Shown: one piece after another, positions 42,912-51,401 of the stretch
Layout: each line of letters opens with the position of its first letter
Position numbering within the stretch: the first letter of the stretch is position 1
Assembly (NCBI GenBank): GCA_036267955.1
Contig: DATAVB010000092.1
Location: 62,001-126,000, forward strand
From: DATAVB01 sp036267955
GTDB lineage: Bacteria > Actinomycetota > Actinomycetes > Mycobacteriales > QHCD01
DNA length: 64,000 nt
Reading direction: 5' to 3'
Program-made: the position numbers and the translations under genes
Notes under the pieces: generated by a model
Seen by the model: the letters and a program-made list of their open reading frames with translations, nothing else
What the model was told of the DNA's origin: nothing
The model's database searches: none

Positions 42912-44486
42912 TCAGTGGAAGAAATGCCGGGTACCGGTGAAATACAGTGACACGCCGGCCGCTTTCGCCGCCGCGATGACCTCCTCGTCCCGGACCGAAC
43001 CGCCGGGCTCCACCACCGCGCGGACGCCGGCCTCGATCAGCACCTCAAGCCCGTCGGCGAACGGGAAGAACGCATCGCTGGCCGCGACCGCACCGGTGGC
43101 CCGGTCTGCGGCCCGGGACACCGCGAGCCGGGCCGCGTCGACCCGGTTGACCTGACCCATGCCGCAGCCGACCGTCGCCCGGTCGTGCGCCAACAGAATG
43201 GCGTTCGACTTCACCGCGCGGACCGCGCGCCATCCGAAGGCCAGGTCGGCGAGCGTCGCGTCGTCGACGGCCTCGCCGGCCGCCAACTGCCAGGCCGCCG
43301 GGTCATCCCCGGGTGCGTCGATCCGGTCGACGTGCTGCACGAGCAGACCGCCGGTCACCTGACGCAACTCGGTCTGGCCGCGAAGCGACTTGGGAGCGGA
43401 GCCATCGGCAGCCCGATCGGTCGGGGGCGGGCAGGTGAGAATTCGGATGTTCTTCTTCTTCGACAGAATTTCCACGGCACCGTCCTCATAGGACGGAGCG
43501 ACGATGACCTCGGTGAAGATATCCGCGACCTGGCCGGCCATTTCCGCCGACACCGGGCAGTTGGTGGCGATCACGCCACCGAAAGCGGAGACCGGGTCGC
43601 AGGCGTGCGCCTTGCGGTGCGCGTCGGCGACATCCGCGGCCACGGCGATTCCGCAGGGATTGGCGTGCTTCACGATGGCCACACACGGGTCGGCGAAATC
43701 GAAGGCCGCCCGGCGAGCCGCGTCGGTGTCGACGTAGTTGTTGTACGACATCGCCTTGCCGTGCAGCTGCTCGGCCTGGGCCAACCCGGGCGGTGCGTCG
43801 TGGTCGACATACAGCGCCGCCGACTGGTGCGGATTTTCCCCGTACCGCAGGATTTCCGCGCGCTCCAGCGCCAGTCCGACGAATGGCGGGAAGTCGTCCG
43901 GGTTGGCGAACCAGGAGGCGACCGCGACGTCGTACGCGGCGGTGTGCGCAAAGGCTTTGGCCGCCAGAGCTCGGCGGGCCGCGAGGTCGAAACCGCCGGC
44001 CTGTACGGCTTCCAGCACCTCGCCGTACGAGGTCGGGTCGACGACGACCGCGACGCTGGGGTGGTTCTTCGCGGCCGCGCGGACCATCGACGGACCGCCG
44101 ATGTCGATCTGCTCGACCGTCTCGTCCTCGCTGACCCCTGCCGCCACGGTCTCCCGGAACGGGTAGAGGTTGGAGATCACCAGGTCGAACGGCTCGATCC
44201 CCCGGTCGGCCAGCGCCGCCACGTGCTCGGGCTTGCGGCTGTCGGCCAGCAGTCCGGCGTGCACGTGCGGGTGCAGCGTCTTGACCCGGCCGTCGAGCAT
44301 CTCCGGAAAGCCGGTGACCTCCTCGATCGGGGTGACCGGCACGCCGGCGGCGGTGATGGCCCGCGCACTGTTGCCGGTCGACACGATCTGCACTCCGGCC
44401 GCGTGCAGGCCGCGGGCCAGCTCATCGAGGCCGGTCTTGTCGTACACGCTGACCAGCGCGCGACGGACGGCGATCCGATCGGACAA
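42912..44486 (-). CDS. purH: Bifunctional AICAR transformylase/IMP cyclohydrolase
   Basis: A 524-residue enzyme for the last two steps of IMP synthesis. The N-terminal cyclohydrolase domain (residues ~1-195) has MLDGRVKTLHPHVHAGLLAD; the C-terminal transformylase contains KHANPCGIA and AFGGVIATN and ends with FFPFADGLEVLIEAG. Translation starts at TTG 44486 behind GGAG. An insertion ADGSAPKSLRG around residues 360-370 is encoded by a copy of the repeat at 13046. It comes 52 bases after purN. Confidence 0.94.
   Translation of the reverse strand: MSDRIAVRRALVSVYDKTGLDELARGLHAAGVQIVSTGNSARAITAAGVPVTPIEEVTGFPEMLDGRVKTLHPHVHAGLLADSRKPEHVAALADRGIEPFDLVISNLYPFRETVAAGVSEDETVEQIDIGGPSMVRAAAKNHPSVAVVVDPTSYGEVLEAVQAGGFDLAARRALAAKAFAHTAAYDVAVASWFANPDDFPPFVGLALERAEILRYGENPHQSAALYVDHDAPPGLAQAEQLHGKAMSYNNYVDTDAARRAAFDFADPCVAIVKHANPCGIAVAADVADAHRKAHACDPVSAFGGVIATNCPVSAEMAGQVADIFTEVIVAPSYEDGAVEILSKKKNIRILTCPPPTDRAADGSAPKSLRGQTELRQVTGGLLVQHVDRIDAPGDDPAAWQLAAGEAVDDATLADLAFGWRAVRAVKSNAILLAHDRATVGCGMGQVNRVDAARLAVSRAADRATGAVAASDAFFPFADGLEVLIEAGVRAVVEPGGSVRDEEVIAAAKAAGVSLYFTGTRHFFH
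43384..43406. repeat. Copy of the add/deoA intergenic repeat, in frame inside purH
   Basis: AGCGACTTGGGAGCGGAGCC followed by ATC matches the core of the 32-base repeats at 13046-13109 with one change. It encodes the purH insertion DGSAPKSL without breaking the frame, in a region between the two domains that is variable in the family. Confidence 0.8.
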
Positions 44487-44538
44487 CGGAACTCCTTAAA
44501 ACGGGTGTACGACTAGGAATCTATTTAAGGGGACCTAT

Positions 44539-45171
44539 TTAAGGAATCGTCACTTTGCGGCCGTGCACGGTCCAGCCGTCCCGGCACATTCGGCCGAGCG
44601 TGGCGACCAGCAGCGTGCGCTCGACACTCTTGATCCGCTCGTGCAGCGAATCGACGTCGTCGCCGTCGAGCACCGGGACAGCGGCCTGCGCGATGATCGG
44701 CCCGGCGTCGATGCCCTCATCGACGATGAACACCGTGCAACCGGACAATTTGACGCCATGCTCGAGCGCGTCGCGCGGGCCGTGCATGCCCGGAAAGGAC
44801 GGCAGCAGCGCGGGATGGGTGTTGATGACCCGCCCGCCGAAGCGGCGCAGGAATTCGGGTCCGACCAGTTTCATGAAGCCCGCCGAGACCACCACGTCGG
44901 GGCGGTGCGCGTCGACCGCATCGGCGAGCGCGCGGTCCCAGTCGGCCCGGTCGGCGAAGTCCCCGACCTTGAGCGCGAAGGTCGGCAGTCCGGCCCGCTC
45001 CGCACGGGCCAGTCCCTCGATGCCGCCGCGGTCGGCTCCGACGGCCACCACCCGGGCGCCGAAGGCCGGCTCCTGTTCCACTTCGAGCAGCGCCTGCAGC
45101 AGGGTGCCGGTGCCGGAAACCAGCACCACGACACGGGCCGGCTCCACGCTGGATCCGGAAGGTACGGCCAC
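44539..45171 (-). CDS. purN: Phosphoribosylglycinamide formyltransferase
   Basis: A 210-residue folate-dependent GAR transformylase. Motifs: VVVLVSGTGTLLQALL near the N-terminus (substrate phosphate loop), GFMKLVGPEFL and the catalytic block RVINTHPALLPSFPG, followed by DEGIDAGPII with the active Asp. GTG 45171 is preferred; the longer frame reads through tandem repeats and a palindrome. The stop region holds the short direct repeat CTTAAATAG twice just upstream of purH, an AT-rich oddity in this genome. Confidence 0.94.
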   Translation of the reverse strand: MAVPSGSSVEPARVVVLVSGTGTLLQALLEVEQEPAFGARVVAVGADRGGIEGLARAERAGLPTFALKVGDFADRADWDRALADAVDAHRPDVVVSAGFMKLVGPEFLRRFGGRVINTHPALLPSFPGMHGPRDALEHGVKLSGCTVFIVDEGIDAGPIIAQAAVPVLDGDDVDSLHERIKSVERTLLVATLGRMCRDGWTVHGRKVTIP

Positions 45172-45241
45172 GTAGCGCACCTTAGCTGGCGCGCAGCCCG
45201 GTCTACTGCACCGGGTCACGCCCGACACGACCTCCGCTCCG

Positions 45242-45329
45242 CCCGTCCACCCCGCCGTGCCCGTCCGCCCCGCCGTGCCCGTCCACCCCGCCCGACCGTC
45301 CACCCCGCCCGACCGTCCACCCGCCGTGA
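45242..45329. repeat. 17-18-base tandem repeat upstream of purN
   Basis: Five imperfect units of CCCGTCCACCCCGCCGTG run from 45242 to about 45329 (18, 18, 18, 17 and about 17 bases). They abut the family C palindrome and fill the leader of purN on the coding strand. The 237-base gap contains no gene. Confidence 0.8.
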
Positions 45330-45396
45330 TCATGAAGTTTCCGACCCGACACGCCGCCGCCACGCTGACCGGGCCGTCGGGAACTTCATGATCACG
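45325..45396. repeat. Family C palindromic element, copy 1
   Basis: Arms of 21 bases at 45325-45345 and 45376-45396, beginning CGTGATCATGAAGTT, match at 20 positions. The 30-base loop contains CGACACGCCG. A second copy with the same ends and loop core lies at 52269-52330. It stands 13 bases past the PerM-like stop (minus strand) and could terminate that transcript before purN. Confidence 0.75.
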
Positions 45397-45408
45397 ACCG
45401 TGCGGCGG

Positions 45409-46998
45409 TTAGTCGGCCTCGGTTTCGGCCTCTGTATCCGATTCGGCCGCTGGCTCGGACTCGGCGTGGGCCTCGGCGGCTTTTTCGGATTTCTCGGCCG
45501 GGCCAGCCTCTTTCGGATCGGCCCTCTCCGGCTCGATCTTCTTTACATCGGCCGGCGTCTGTCCTGTCGCCACGGCGGCTGACTTCACGGTGAGCGTCAC
45601 CGTTGGCTTCTTGCCGCCATCAGCCTCGGCGGGCTCAGCCGCTGTCTCGGTCCCGTCGTCGGTCCCGTCGTCGATCTCGGTCCCGTCATCGATCTCGGTC
45701 CCGTCATCGATCTCGGTCCCGTCATGGGGCTCGGTCCCGTCTGCCTGTGCTGCAACATCGGTCGTGCCGGCGCGCGGCACCGGGAGCGCGGCCAGCAGCT
45801 CTGTCGGCTCGGCCCTCCGGCGTACGAACAGCGCTGTCACCAACGCCACCACGGCAATCTCCACGAAGACCGCGCCACCGACCCGCAACGGCGACGGCCC
45901 GACCGCCGCGAGCCGGCCGGCCCCCAACGGTCCGCCCGCCAGCGCGGCCAATGCGGCGATGCCCAACCCGGACAGTGCGGCACAACCGAAGACAGCCCGC
46001 GCACCGCCGCGCGGGCTACGGCCCAGAACGAGGCCGGCGAGCACCCCGGCCAGCAGCGGAGCGAGCAGGATCGGCCAGCTTGTCGGCGCTGCCCTGGTCC
46101 CGGCCGGCAGCGCGCCGAGCAGCGGGAACGCCGGCACCGGGCCGAGGTGGGCGCCGAACGCGGTCACCGACGTCCCGGAGCCGACCGCGAAACCCGGGCC
46201 GACCGCGTACGCGAGCCCACAGACCACGGCGTTCGGCGCGTAGAGAACACAGAGCAGGCACACCATCACGCCGCCGACCACGCCACCGCCCAGCGCATGC
46301 GCCAGTGCGACGGCCTGGCCGCCGTGCATCGCCAGCGCGGCGCCGACCAGCAGCGCGCCCGCGGACAGCAGAACGGCAACCGCGAGCGCGGCGGCCCGCA
46401 GTACGACGGGCGTCGCGCCGGGCAGTCTGGCCAGCAGCGGGCCGGTCAGCTCGGCGCCGTGCAGCACGCCGACCCCAGCCGCGACGGCTGCGACCACGAC
46501 CGCGCCGAGCACGGCGGACAGCGACCCGACCTCGGCGACGGACGACCCGGTGCCGAAACTCAGCAGTGCGGCGACAAGTCCGTACGTGGCGGACAACGCC
46601 AGCACCAGCCGGGCCGCTTCGAGCAGCCCGATCGGGGCGTTGGCCCGGCCAAGCAGGATGCCGGCCCGGGCGAGCAGTCCGACGGGCAGCGCCATCAGCC
46701 CGATCGGCACCAGCCCGATCGTGCCCGAGTCGGTCCCGATCGGGCTGTGGTGCGCCAGCAGCCAGGCCTGGCAGGCGGCCCGCAATGCGGTCACCGCCGA
46801 GATCTGGTCGCCGGAATCCGCGCCCCAGGCGACCAGCACGAGCGCGGTGATGACGACGAGTCCGACCGCCGCCGCGCCGATCGCCACCATCATCGCGGTG
46901 TAGAGGCCGACGATTCCGGTGTACCGCGGCGGTGTGCCGTCCGCCTCGTCCCGGGCGGGGCCCGCGGCGCGGGACGGAGCGGCCAGATCAGTCATCAT
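45409..46998 (-). CDS. PerM-like (DUF6350) cell-division membrane protein
   Basis: A 529-residue protein with about ten membrane segments (residues ~25-425) and a ~100-residue acidic cytoplasmic tail. The position between the Rv0954-like gene and purN matches Rv0955/PerM of mycobacteria, a protein linked to cell division and persistence. The tail carries three to four copies of DGTEID coded by 18-base repeats (45656-45730) and ends in Glu/Ala-rich sequence. ATG 46998 or 46995 are both possible. The longer open frame beyond is a shadow of the neighbouring gene. Confidence 0.8.
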   Translation of the reverse strand: MMTDLAAPSRAAGPARDEADGTPPRYTGIVGLYTAMMVAIGAAAVGLVVITALVLVAWGADSGDQISAVTALRAACQAWLLAHHSPIGTDSGTIGLVPIGLMALPVGLLARAGILLGRANAPIGLLEAARLVLALSATYGLVAALLSFGTGSSVAEVGSLSAVLGAVVVAAVAAGVGVLHGAELTGPLLARLPGATPVVLRAAALAVAVLLSAGALLVGAALAMHGGQAVALAHALGGGVVGGVMVCLLCVLYAPNAVVCGLAYAVGPGFAVGSGTSVTAFGAHLGPVPAFPLLGALPAGTRAAPTSWPILLAPLLAGVLAGLVLGRSPRGGARAVFGCAALSGLGIAALAALAGGPLGAGRLAAVGPSPLRVGGAVFVEIAVVALVTALFVRRRAEPTELLAALPVPRAGTTDVAAQADGTEPHDGTEIDDGTEIDDGTEIDDGTDDGTETAAEPAEADGGKKPTVTLTVKSAAVATGQTPADVKKIEPERADPKEAGPAEKSEKAAEAHAESEPAAESDTEAETEAD

Positions 46999-47028
46999 TC
47001 CGACTCTCTCAGCGCCTCCGCCCAGACG

Positions 47029-47068
47029 CCGACAGGCGCGCCGAGCCTTGGCTCGACGCGCCTGTCGG
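47029..47068 (-). terminator. Strong hairpin between Rv0954-like and PerM-like genes
   Basis: Arms CCGACAGGCGCG...CGAGC (47029-47046) and GCTCG...CGCGCCTGTCGG (47051-47068) pair at 17 of 18 positions around the tetraloop CTTG. It lies 27 bases after the Rv0954-like stop on the minus strand, so it can terminate or attenuate transcription into the PerM-like gene. No T-tract follows. Confidence 0.75.
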
Positions 47069-47095
47069 TCAGTACGACATGCAGTTGGTACGGAA

Positions 47096-48433
47096 CTACT
47101 GCTGGGGCGGGTATCCACCCTGCGGCGGCTGGCCACCGTTGTCCTGCTGGTCGGGCTGGGCCGGGTACTGGCCACTGTTCGGGTACTCCGGTGACGCGGC
47201 GTGGTGCCCGCTCGGTGCGCCCTGGGCTGGGTACTGGCCACTGTTCGGGTCCGGCGGAGCCGCCGCGTGCTGACCACTCGGCGCACCCTGGGCCGGGTAC
47301 TGACCACTGTTCGGGTCCTGCGGCTGACCGGGCTGGCCGTAACCCGCCGGCGGCTGCTGCCCGTAACCGGGCTGCTGGCCATAAGGAGGCTGCTGCGGCT
47401 GGCCGTAACCCGCCGGCGGCTGCTGCCCGTAACCAGGCTGACCGGGCTGCTGCGGCTGACCGGGCTGCTGCGGCTGACCAGGCTGGCCGTAGCCCGCCGG
47501 CGGCTGCTGCCCGTAACCGGGCTGCTGGCCATAACCCTGCTGACCATAACCCTGCTGACCGTAACCCTGCGGCGCGGCACCCTGCTTGGACTGCAGGCCG
47601 CCGACCACCTTCTGCACGGAGGCAGGGCCACCAGCCTTCATGAACTCCAGCACGACACCGACGGTCGCGGCGACGACCAGAACGAGGCCGACCCAGAATC
47701 CCCAGCTGTGCGAGATGTACTTACCGGGCGCACCACCCAGGCCGGGCTTGGTGAAGATCGCGATCAGGAAAAGAATGTCCGCGATGACCGTGAGACCCAT
47801 GGCGACGACCTCGCCGGGGATCTTCGCCGGGATCAGCTTCAGGGCCTTGACCACGAAGTAGACCAGCACGATCAGGAGGATCAGGATCGGGATGACGGTC
47901 AGCGCGCCGTGCCAGGCGTTGAGGTGCCCGGCCTGGCTGTTGACCTGGTCCTCACAGCTGCCCGAGCCGCCGAGGCTCAGACCCCCGGAACCGCCGTTGT
48001 CCTTACAGATCTTCCCGGCGTTCGGGCCGTACCACTTGAAGAAACTGATGACGAACAGCAGCAACGCACCACCGGCGGCGATGACGCCACCGGGCATGAT
48101 CGACTGCAGGTCGAAGTTGATCGCCGGACCGGACTTGGCCGGCGGTCCGTACCCGGGCTGGCCGTACGGCTGCTGGCCGTAACCCTGCTGCTGCGGCGGG
48201 TACTGCTGCTGCGGCTGGCCGTATCCCGGCGGCGGCTGCTGCCCCGCGGGAGGCTGACCGTAACCCTGCGGCGGCTGACCGGCCGGCGGCTGTCCATAGC
48301 CCGGCGGCGGCTGCTGCCCGTACTGCGGCTGGCCTGGCTGACCGGGCTGGCCGTAACCGGGCGGAGGTCCGCCCTGTCCGCCCTGTCCGGCATAGCCACC
48401 CTGGCCCGGGTAACCACCCGTCTGCTCTGACAT
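47096..48433 (-). CDS. Rv0954-like Pro/Gln/Gly-rich membrane protein (DUF5336)
   Basis: A 445-residue protein with an N-terminal ~115-residue GYGQPPAGQ-type repeat region, a four-helix membrane core (residues ~125-275) and a C-terminal ~165-residue PGYGQQPPAGYGQ repeat region. The core contains a short loop with two Cys (KICKDNGG and GSCEDQ). Gene order after sucCD and before a PerM-like gene matches Rv0954, reported as part of the mycobacterial division machinery. ATG 48433 has GGAAGG eight bases upstream. The repeats are low-complexity and may drive multimerisation. Confidence 0.8.
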   Translation of the reverse strand: MSEQTGGYPGQGGYAGQGGQGGPPPGYGQPGQPGQPQYGQQPPPGYGQPPAGQPPQGYGQPPAGQQPPPGYGQPQQQYPPQQQGYGQQPYGQPGYGPPAKSGPAINFDLQSIMPGGVIAAGGALLLFVISFFKWYGPNAGKICKDNGGSGGLSLGGSGSCEDQVNSQAGHLNAWHGALTVIPILILLIVLVYFVVKALKLIPAKIPGEVVAMGLTVIADILFLIAIFTKPGLGGAPGKYISHSWGFWVGLVLVVAATVGVVLEFMKAGGPASVQKVVGGLQSKQGAAPQGYGQQGYGQQGYGQQPGYGQQPPAGYGQPGQPQQPGQPQQPGQPGYGQQPPAGYGQPQQPPYGQQPGYGQQPPAGYGQPGQPQDPNSGQYPAQGAPSGQHAAAPPDPNSGQYPAQGAPSGHHAASPEYPNSGQYPAQPDQQDNGGQPPQGGYPPQQ

Positions 48434-48582
48434 TGAAAGGACCTTCCCGTCGTGGCGAATCCGCCACCGACCAGCTGAGGTGTGCACCTTGCACCCGCAC
48501 CCGTGCGGGCGTTGCGAGGCATTATGCCCCATCCGCCCAATTGCGCCGCCCGCGGTGCGAGGCGACGCGGGCACGCTACCGT

Positions 48583-48613
48583 GCCGGCCCGGTCATTGCA
48601 TGGCGGGGCCGGC
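48583..48613 (-). terminator. Candidate sucD terminator hairpin
   Basis: GCCGGCCC (48583-48590) and GGGCCGGC (48606-48613) form an eight-base GC stem 18 bases downstream of the sucD stop. A second small stem CCCGCAC/GTGCGGG lies at 48494-48509, nearer the Rv0954-like gene. The remaining part of this 197-base gap holds that gene's promoter, with no clear -10 or -35. Confidence 0.45.
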
Positions 48614-48630
48614 CGGCGGGGCCGAAAATG

Positions 48631-49515
48631 TCAGGCGGTGATGATGTCGTGCATCAGGCGCGCGGTTTCGCTCGGGGTCTTGCCGACCCGGACACCGGCC
48701 GCCTCGAGCGCCTCGGCCTTGGCGGCGGCGGTGCCGGACGAGCCGGAGACGATGGCGCCGGCGTGGCCCATTGTCTTGCCTTCTGGTGCGGTGAAACCGG
48801 CGACATAACCGACAACAGGCTTGGTGACGTGGGCCTTGATGTAGTCCGCGGCCCGCTCCTCGGCGTCGCCGCCGATCTCGCCGATCATCACGATCGCGTC
48901 GGTCTCGGGGTCGTCCTGGAACGCCTGCAGGCAGTCGATGTGAGTGGTGCCGACGACCGGGTCGCCGCCGATGCCCACGCAGGTGGAGAAGCCGATGTCG
49001 CGCAGTTCGTACATCATCTGGTAGGTCAGCGTTCCGGATTTGCTGACGAGGCCAATCCGGCCGGGGCGGGTGATGTCGGCCGGGATGATGCCGGCGTTGG
49101 ACTTGCCGGGGCTGGCGACCCCGGGGCAGTTCGGCCCGACGATGCGGGTCTTGTTCCCCGTCGCGACGGCGTGGGCCCAGGCCGCGGTCGAGTCGTGCAC
49201 CGGGATGTTCTCGGTGATCACGATGACCAGCGGGATCTCCGCGTCGATTGCCTCGATCATCGCGTCCTTGGAGAACCGCGGCGGGACGAACTGCACGCTG
49301 ACATCGGCGCCGGTCTCCCGCATCGCCTCGGCGACGGTGCCGAACACCGGCACGCTGGTGTCGTTCAGTTCGGCCTTCTGCCCGGCCTTGCGGGCGTTGA
49401 CGCCGCCGACGAGATTGGTGCCGGCGCGCAGCATGCGGGCGCCATGCTTCATGCCCTCCGAGCCGGTGAGGCCCTGCACGATGACCTTGCTGTTCTCGGT
49501 CAGGAAAATGGCCAT
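48631..49515 (-). CDS. sucD: Succinyl-CoA synthetase alpha subunit
   Basis: A 294-residue subunit that binds CoA and carries the phosphohistidine, here in KTMGHAGAIVSGSSGTA; the N-terminal CoA domain has VIVQGLTGSEGMKHGARML. It makes succinate and nucleotide triphosphate from succinyl-CoA with SucC. The ATG at 49515 is five bases after the sucC stop, so the subunits are cotranslated. It starts the conserved TCA/purine block shared with mycobacteria. Confidence 0.95.
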   Translation of the reverse strand: MAIFLTENSKVIVQGLTGSEGMKHGARMLRAGTNLVGGVNARKAGQKAELNDTSVPVFGTVAEAMRETGADVSVQFVPPRFSKDAMIEAIDAEIPLVIVITENIPVHDSTAAWAHAVATGNKTRIVGPNCPGVASPGKSNAGIIPADITRPGRIGLVSKSGTLTYQMMYELRDIGFSTCVGIGGDPVVGTTHIDCLQAFQDDPETDAIVMIGEIGGDAEERAADYIKAHVTKPVVGYVAGFTAPEGKTMGHAGAIVSGSSGTAAAKAEALEAAGVRVGKTPSETARLMHDIITA

Positions 49516-49520
49516 CGTTA

Positions 49521-50699
49521 TTACGCTCCCTGCGCTGCGAGCTCGGCGGCCTTCTCGGCCGCGCCGTCCATCGTTTCGACCTGGCTGACCCCGGGCAGGG
49601 CCGCCTCGGTCAGGATCCGCCGACCGGCCTCGGCGTTGTTGCCGTCCAGCCGTACGACCAGCGGTTTGGTGACCTTCTCGCCCTTGCTCTCCAGCAGGCC
49701 GAAGGCCTGCACGATGCCGTCGGCGACCGCGTCGCAGGCGGTGATCCCGCCGAAGACGTTGACGAAAACGCTGCGTACGGCCGGGTCCGAGAGCACGATC
49801 TCCAGGCCATCGGCCATCACCTCGGCGCTGGCGCCGCCGCCGATGTCGAGGAAGTTGGCCGGCTTCACGTTGGCGTGCCGCTCACCGGCGTACGCGACGA
49901 CGTCCAGAGTGGACATGACCAGCCCGGCGCCGTTGCCGATGATGCCGACCTCGCCGTCGAGCTTGACGTAGTTGAGGTGCTTTTCCTTGGCCCGCGACTC
50001 CAGCGGGTCGGTGGCGCTGGTGTCGGCAAATGCCGCGTGGTCGGGCTGCCGGAAGTCGGCGTTGTCGTCGACGGTCACCTTGCCGTCGAGCGCGACGACC
50101 TTGCCGTCGGGCGTCTTGACCAGCGGGTTGACCTCGACCAGGGTGGCGTCCTCGGCGACGAAGACCTGCCACAGCTTCTCCACGACAACCGCGGCCTGAT
50201 CGGCGATCTCGGCCGGGAAGTTCGAGGCAGCGACGATCTCGGCCGCCTTGGCGCTGTCGACTCCGACGAGTGCGTCGATCGGGATCCGGGCCAGCGCGCC
50301 GGGGTTGGTGCGCGCGACCTCCTCGATCTCGACGCCGCCCTCGACCGAGCCCATTGCCAGGAAGGTCCGGTTGGACCGGTCGAGCAGGAAGGAGAAGTAG
50401 TACTCCGCGGCGATGTCGCTGGCCTCGGTGACGAGCACCCGGTGCGCGGTGTGGCCCTTGATGTCCATGCCGAGGATGGCCTCGGCCTTCTCCCGGGCCT
50501 CGGTCGGCGTCTCGGCGAGCTTGACGCCGCCGGCCTTGCCACGGCCGCCGGTCTTCACCTGCGCCTTCACCACCACCGCCGTACCGATCTTCGCGGCGAT
50601 CGCCTGCGCCTCGTCGGGGGTCGTGGCGACCTCACCCGGCAGCACCGGCACTCCGTGCTTGGCGAACAACTCCTTGGCCTGGTACTCGTACAGATCCAC
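49521..50699 (-). CDS. sucC: Succinyl-CoA synthetase beta subunit
   Basis: A 392-residue ATP-grasp subunit beginning MDLYEYQAKELFAKHGVPV, with KAQVKTGGRGKAGGVKL, the metal-binding EVNPLV and the C-terminal VNVFGGITACD and LVVRLDGNNAEAG. It binds the nucleotide and succinate. Start is GTG 50699 with GAGGA about ten bases upstream. The 147-base upstream gap (50700-50846) carries its promoter; no structured element is seen there. Confidence 0.95.
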   Translation of the reverse strand: MDLYEYQAKELFAKHGVPVLPGEVATTPDEAQAIAAKIGTAVVVKAQVKTGGRGKAGGVKLAETPTEAREKAEAILGMDIKGHTAHRVLVTEASDIAAEYYFSFLLDRSNRTFLAMGSVEGGVEIEEVARTNPGALARIPIDALVGVDSAKAAEIVAASNFPAEIADQAAVVVEKLWQVFVAEDATLVEVNPLVKTPDGKVVALDGKVTVDDNADFRQPDHAAFADTSATDPLESRAKEKHLNYVKLDGEVGIIGNGAGLVMSTLDVVAYAGERHANVKPANFLDIGGGASAEVMADGLEIVLSDPAVRSVFVNVFGGITACDAVADGIVQAFGLLESKGEKVTKPLVVRLDGNNAEAGRRILTEAALPGVSQVETMDGAAEKAAELAAQGA

Positions 50700-50846
50700 T
50701 ATCGGTCGTCCTCATCGTCGAAAACGTGTAGGTACGAAAACAGCCGCTACAAACAGGTGTGACCCGGCCTGAGCCTAGTCAGCCGCCAACGCGGTGCCGA
50801 ACCGGGAGCCGGTGAGATTCCGCACTCCGCACAGCCGGCGGGTCAA

Positions 50847-51251
50847 TTATCTGGTCAGTGAACCGATGTGCTCGTTGACCCACGCCACGATCGCCGCAGT
50901 GGTCGCACCCGGCGTGAAGACGGTGGCCACGCCGAGTTCGCGCAGCGCCGGGATGTCCTCCTCGGGGATGATCCCGCCGCCGAAAACAACGATGTCGGCG
51001 GCGTCCTGCTCGCGCAGCAGCTCGATCACCCGGGCGAACAGCGTCATGTGGGCGCCGGAGAGCACGGAGAGCCCGACGCAGTCGGCGTCCTCGGCGATGG
51101 CTGTGGCCACGATCTGTTCCGGGGTCTGGTGCAGGCCGGTGTAGATGACTTCCATACCCGCGTCGCGCAGCGCCCGCGCGACGATCTTGACCCCGCGGTC
51201 GTGTCCGTCCAGCCCGGGCTTGGCCATGACGACGCGGATGCGCTCGCTCAT
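50847..51251 (-). CDS. Standalone cobalamin-binding domain protein (methylmalonyl-CoA mutase C-terminal type)
   Basis: A 134-residue protein that is entirely a B12-binding Rossmann domain. The base-off signature DGHDRG (DxHxxG, His near residue 17) is followed by LSVLSGAHMTLF and VFGGGIIPEED. It matches the small subunit or C-terminal domain of acyl-CoA mutases. No mutase large subunit is in the window, so the partner is elsewhere, as is often seen with separate small mcm subunits in actinobacteria. ATG 51251 has GGAGGGG five bases upstream. Confidence 0.9.
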   Translation of the reverse strand: MSERIRVVMAKPGLDGHDRGVKIVARALRDAGMEVIYTGLHQTPEQIVATAIAEDADCVGLSVLSGAHMTLFARVIELLREQDAADIVVFGGGIIPEEDIPALRELGVATVFTPGATTAAIVAWVNEHIGSLTR

Positions 51252-51401
51252 CTGCACCCCTCCCGCTCGGCCGGCTCGCCGATGTGCCCCGAGCTTAGGC
51301 CCTGACCGGCGGCACGCGCCGGCAGCGCGTCGGCAGGACAGCCGAGCCCGTGCCGGGCACGATGGCGACACACCCGCAGCAGCTCTCGGAGGGGGTCGGC
51401 G

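Noticed and set aside
46999..47631. A 740-residue frame extending the PerM-like gene through the next gene
   Set aside because: The extension is a shadow of the repetitive Rv0954-like gene on the same strand; a start at 46998 and the hairpin at 47029 explain the region better.
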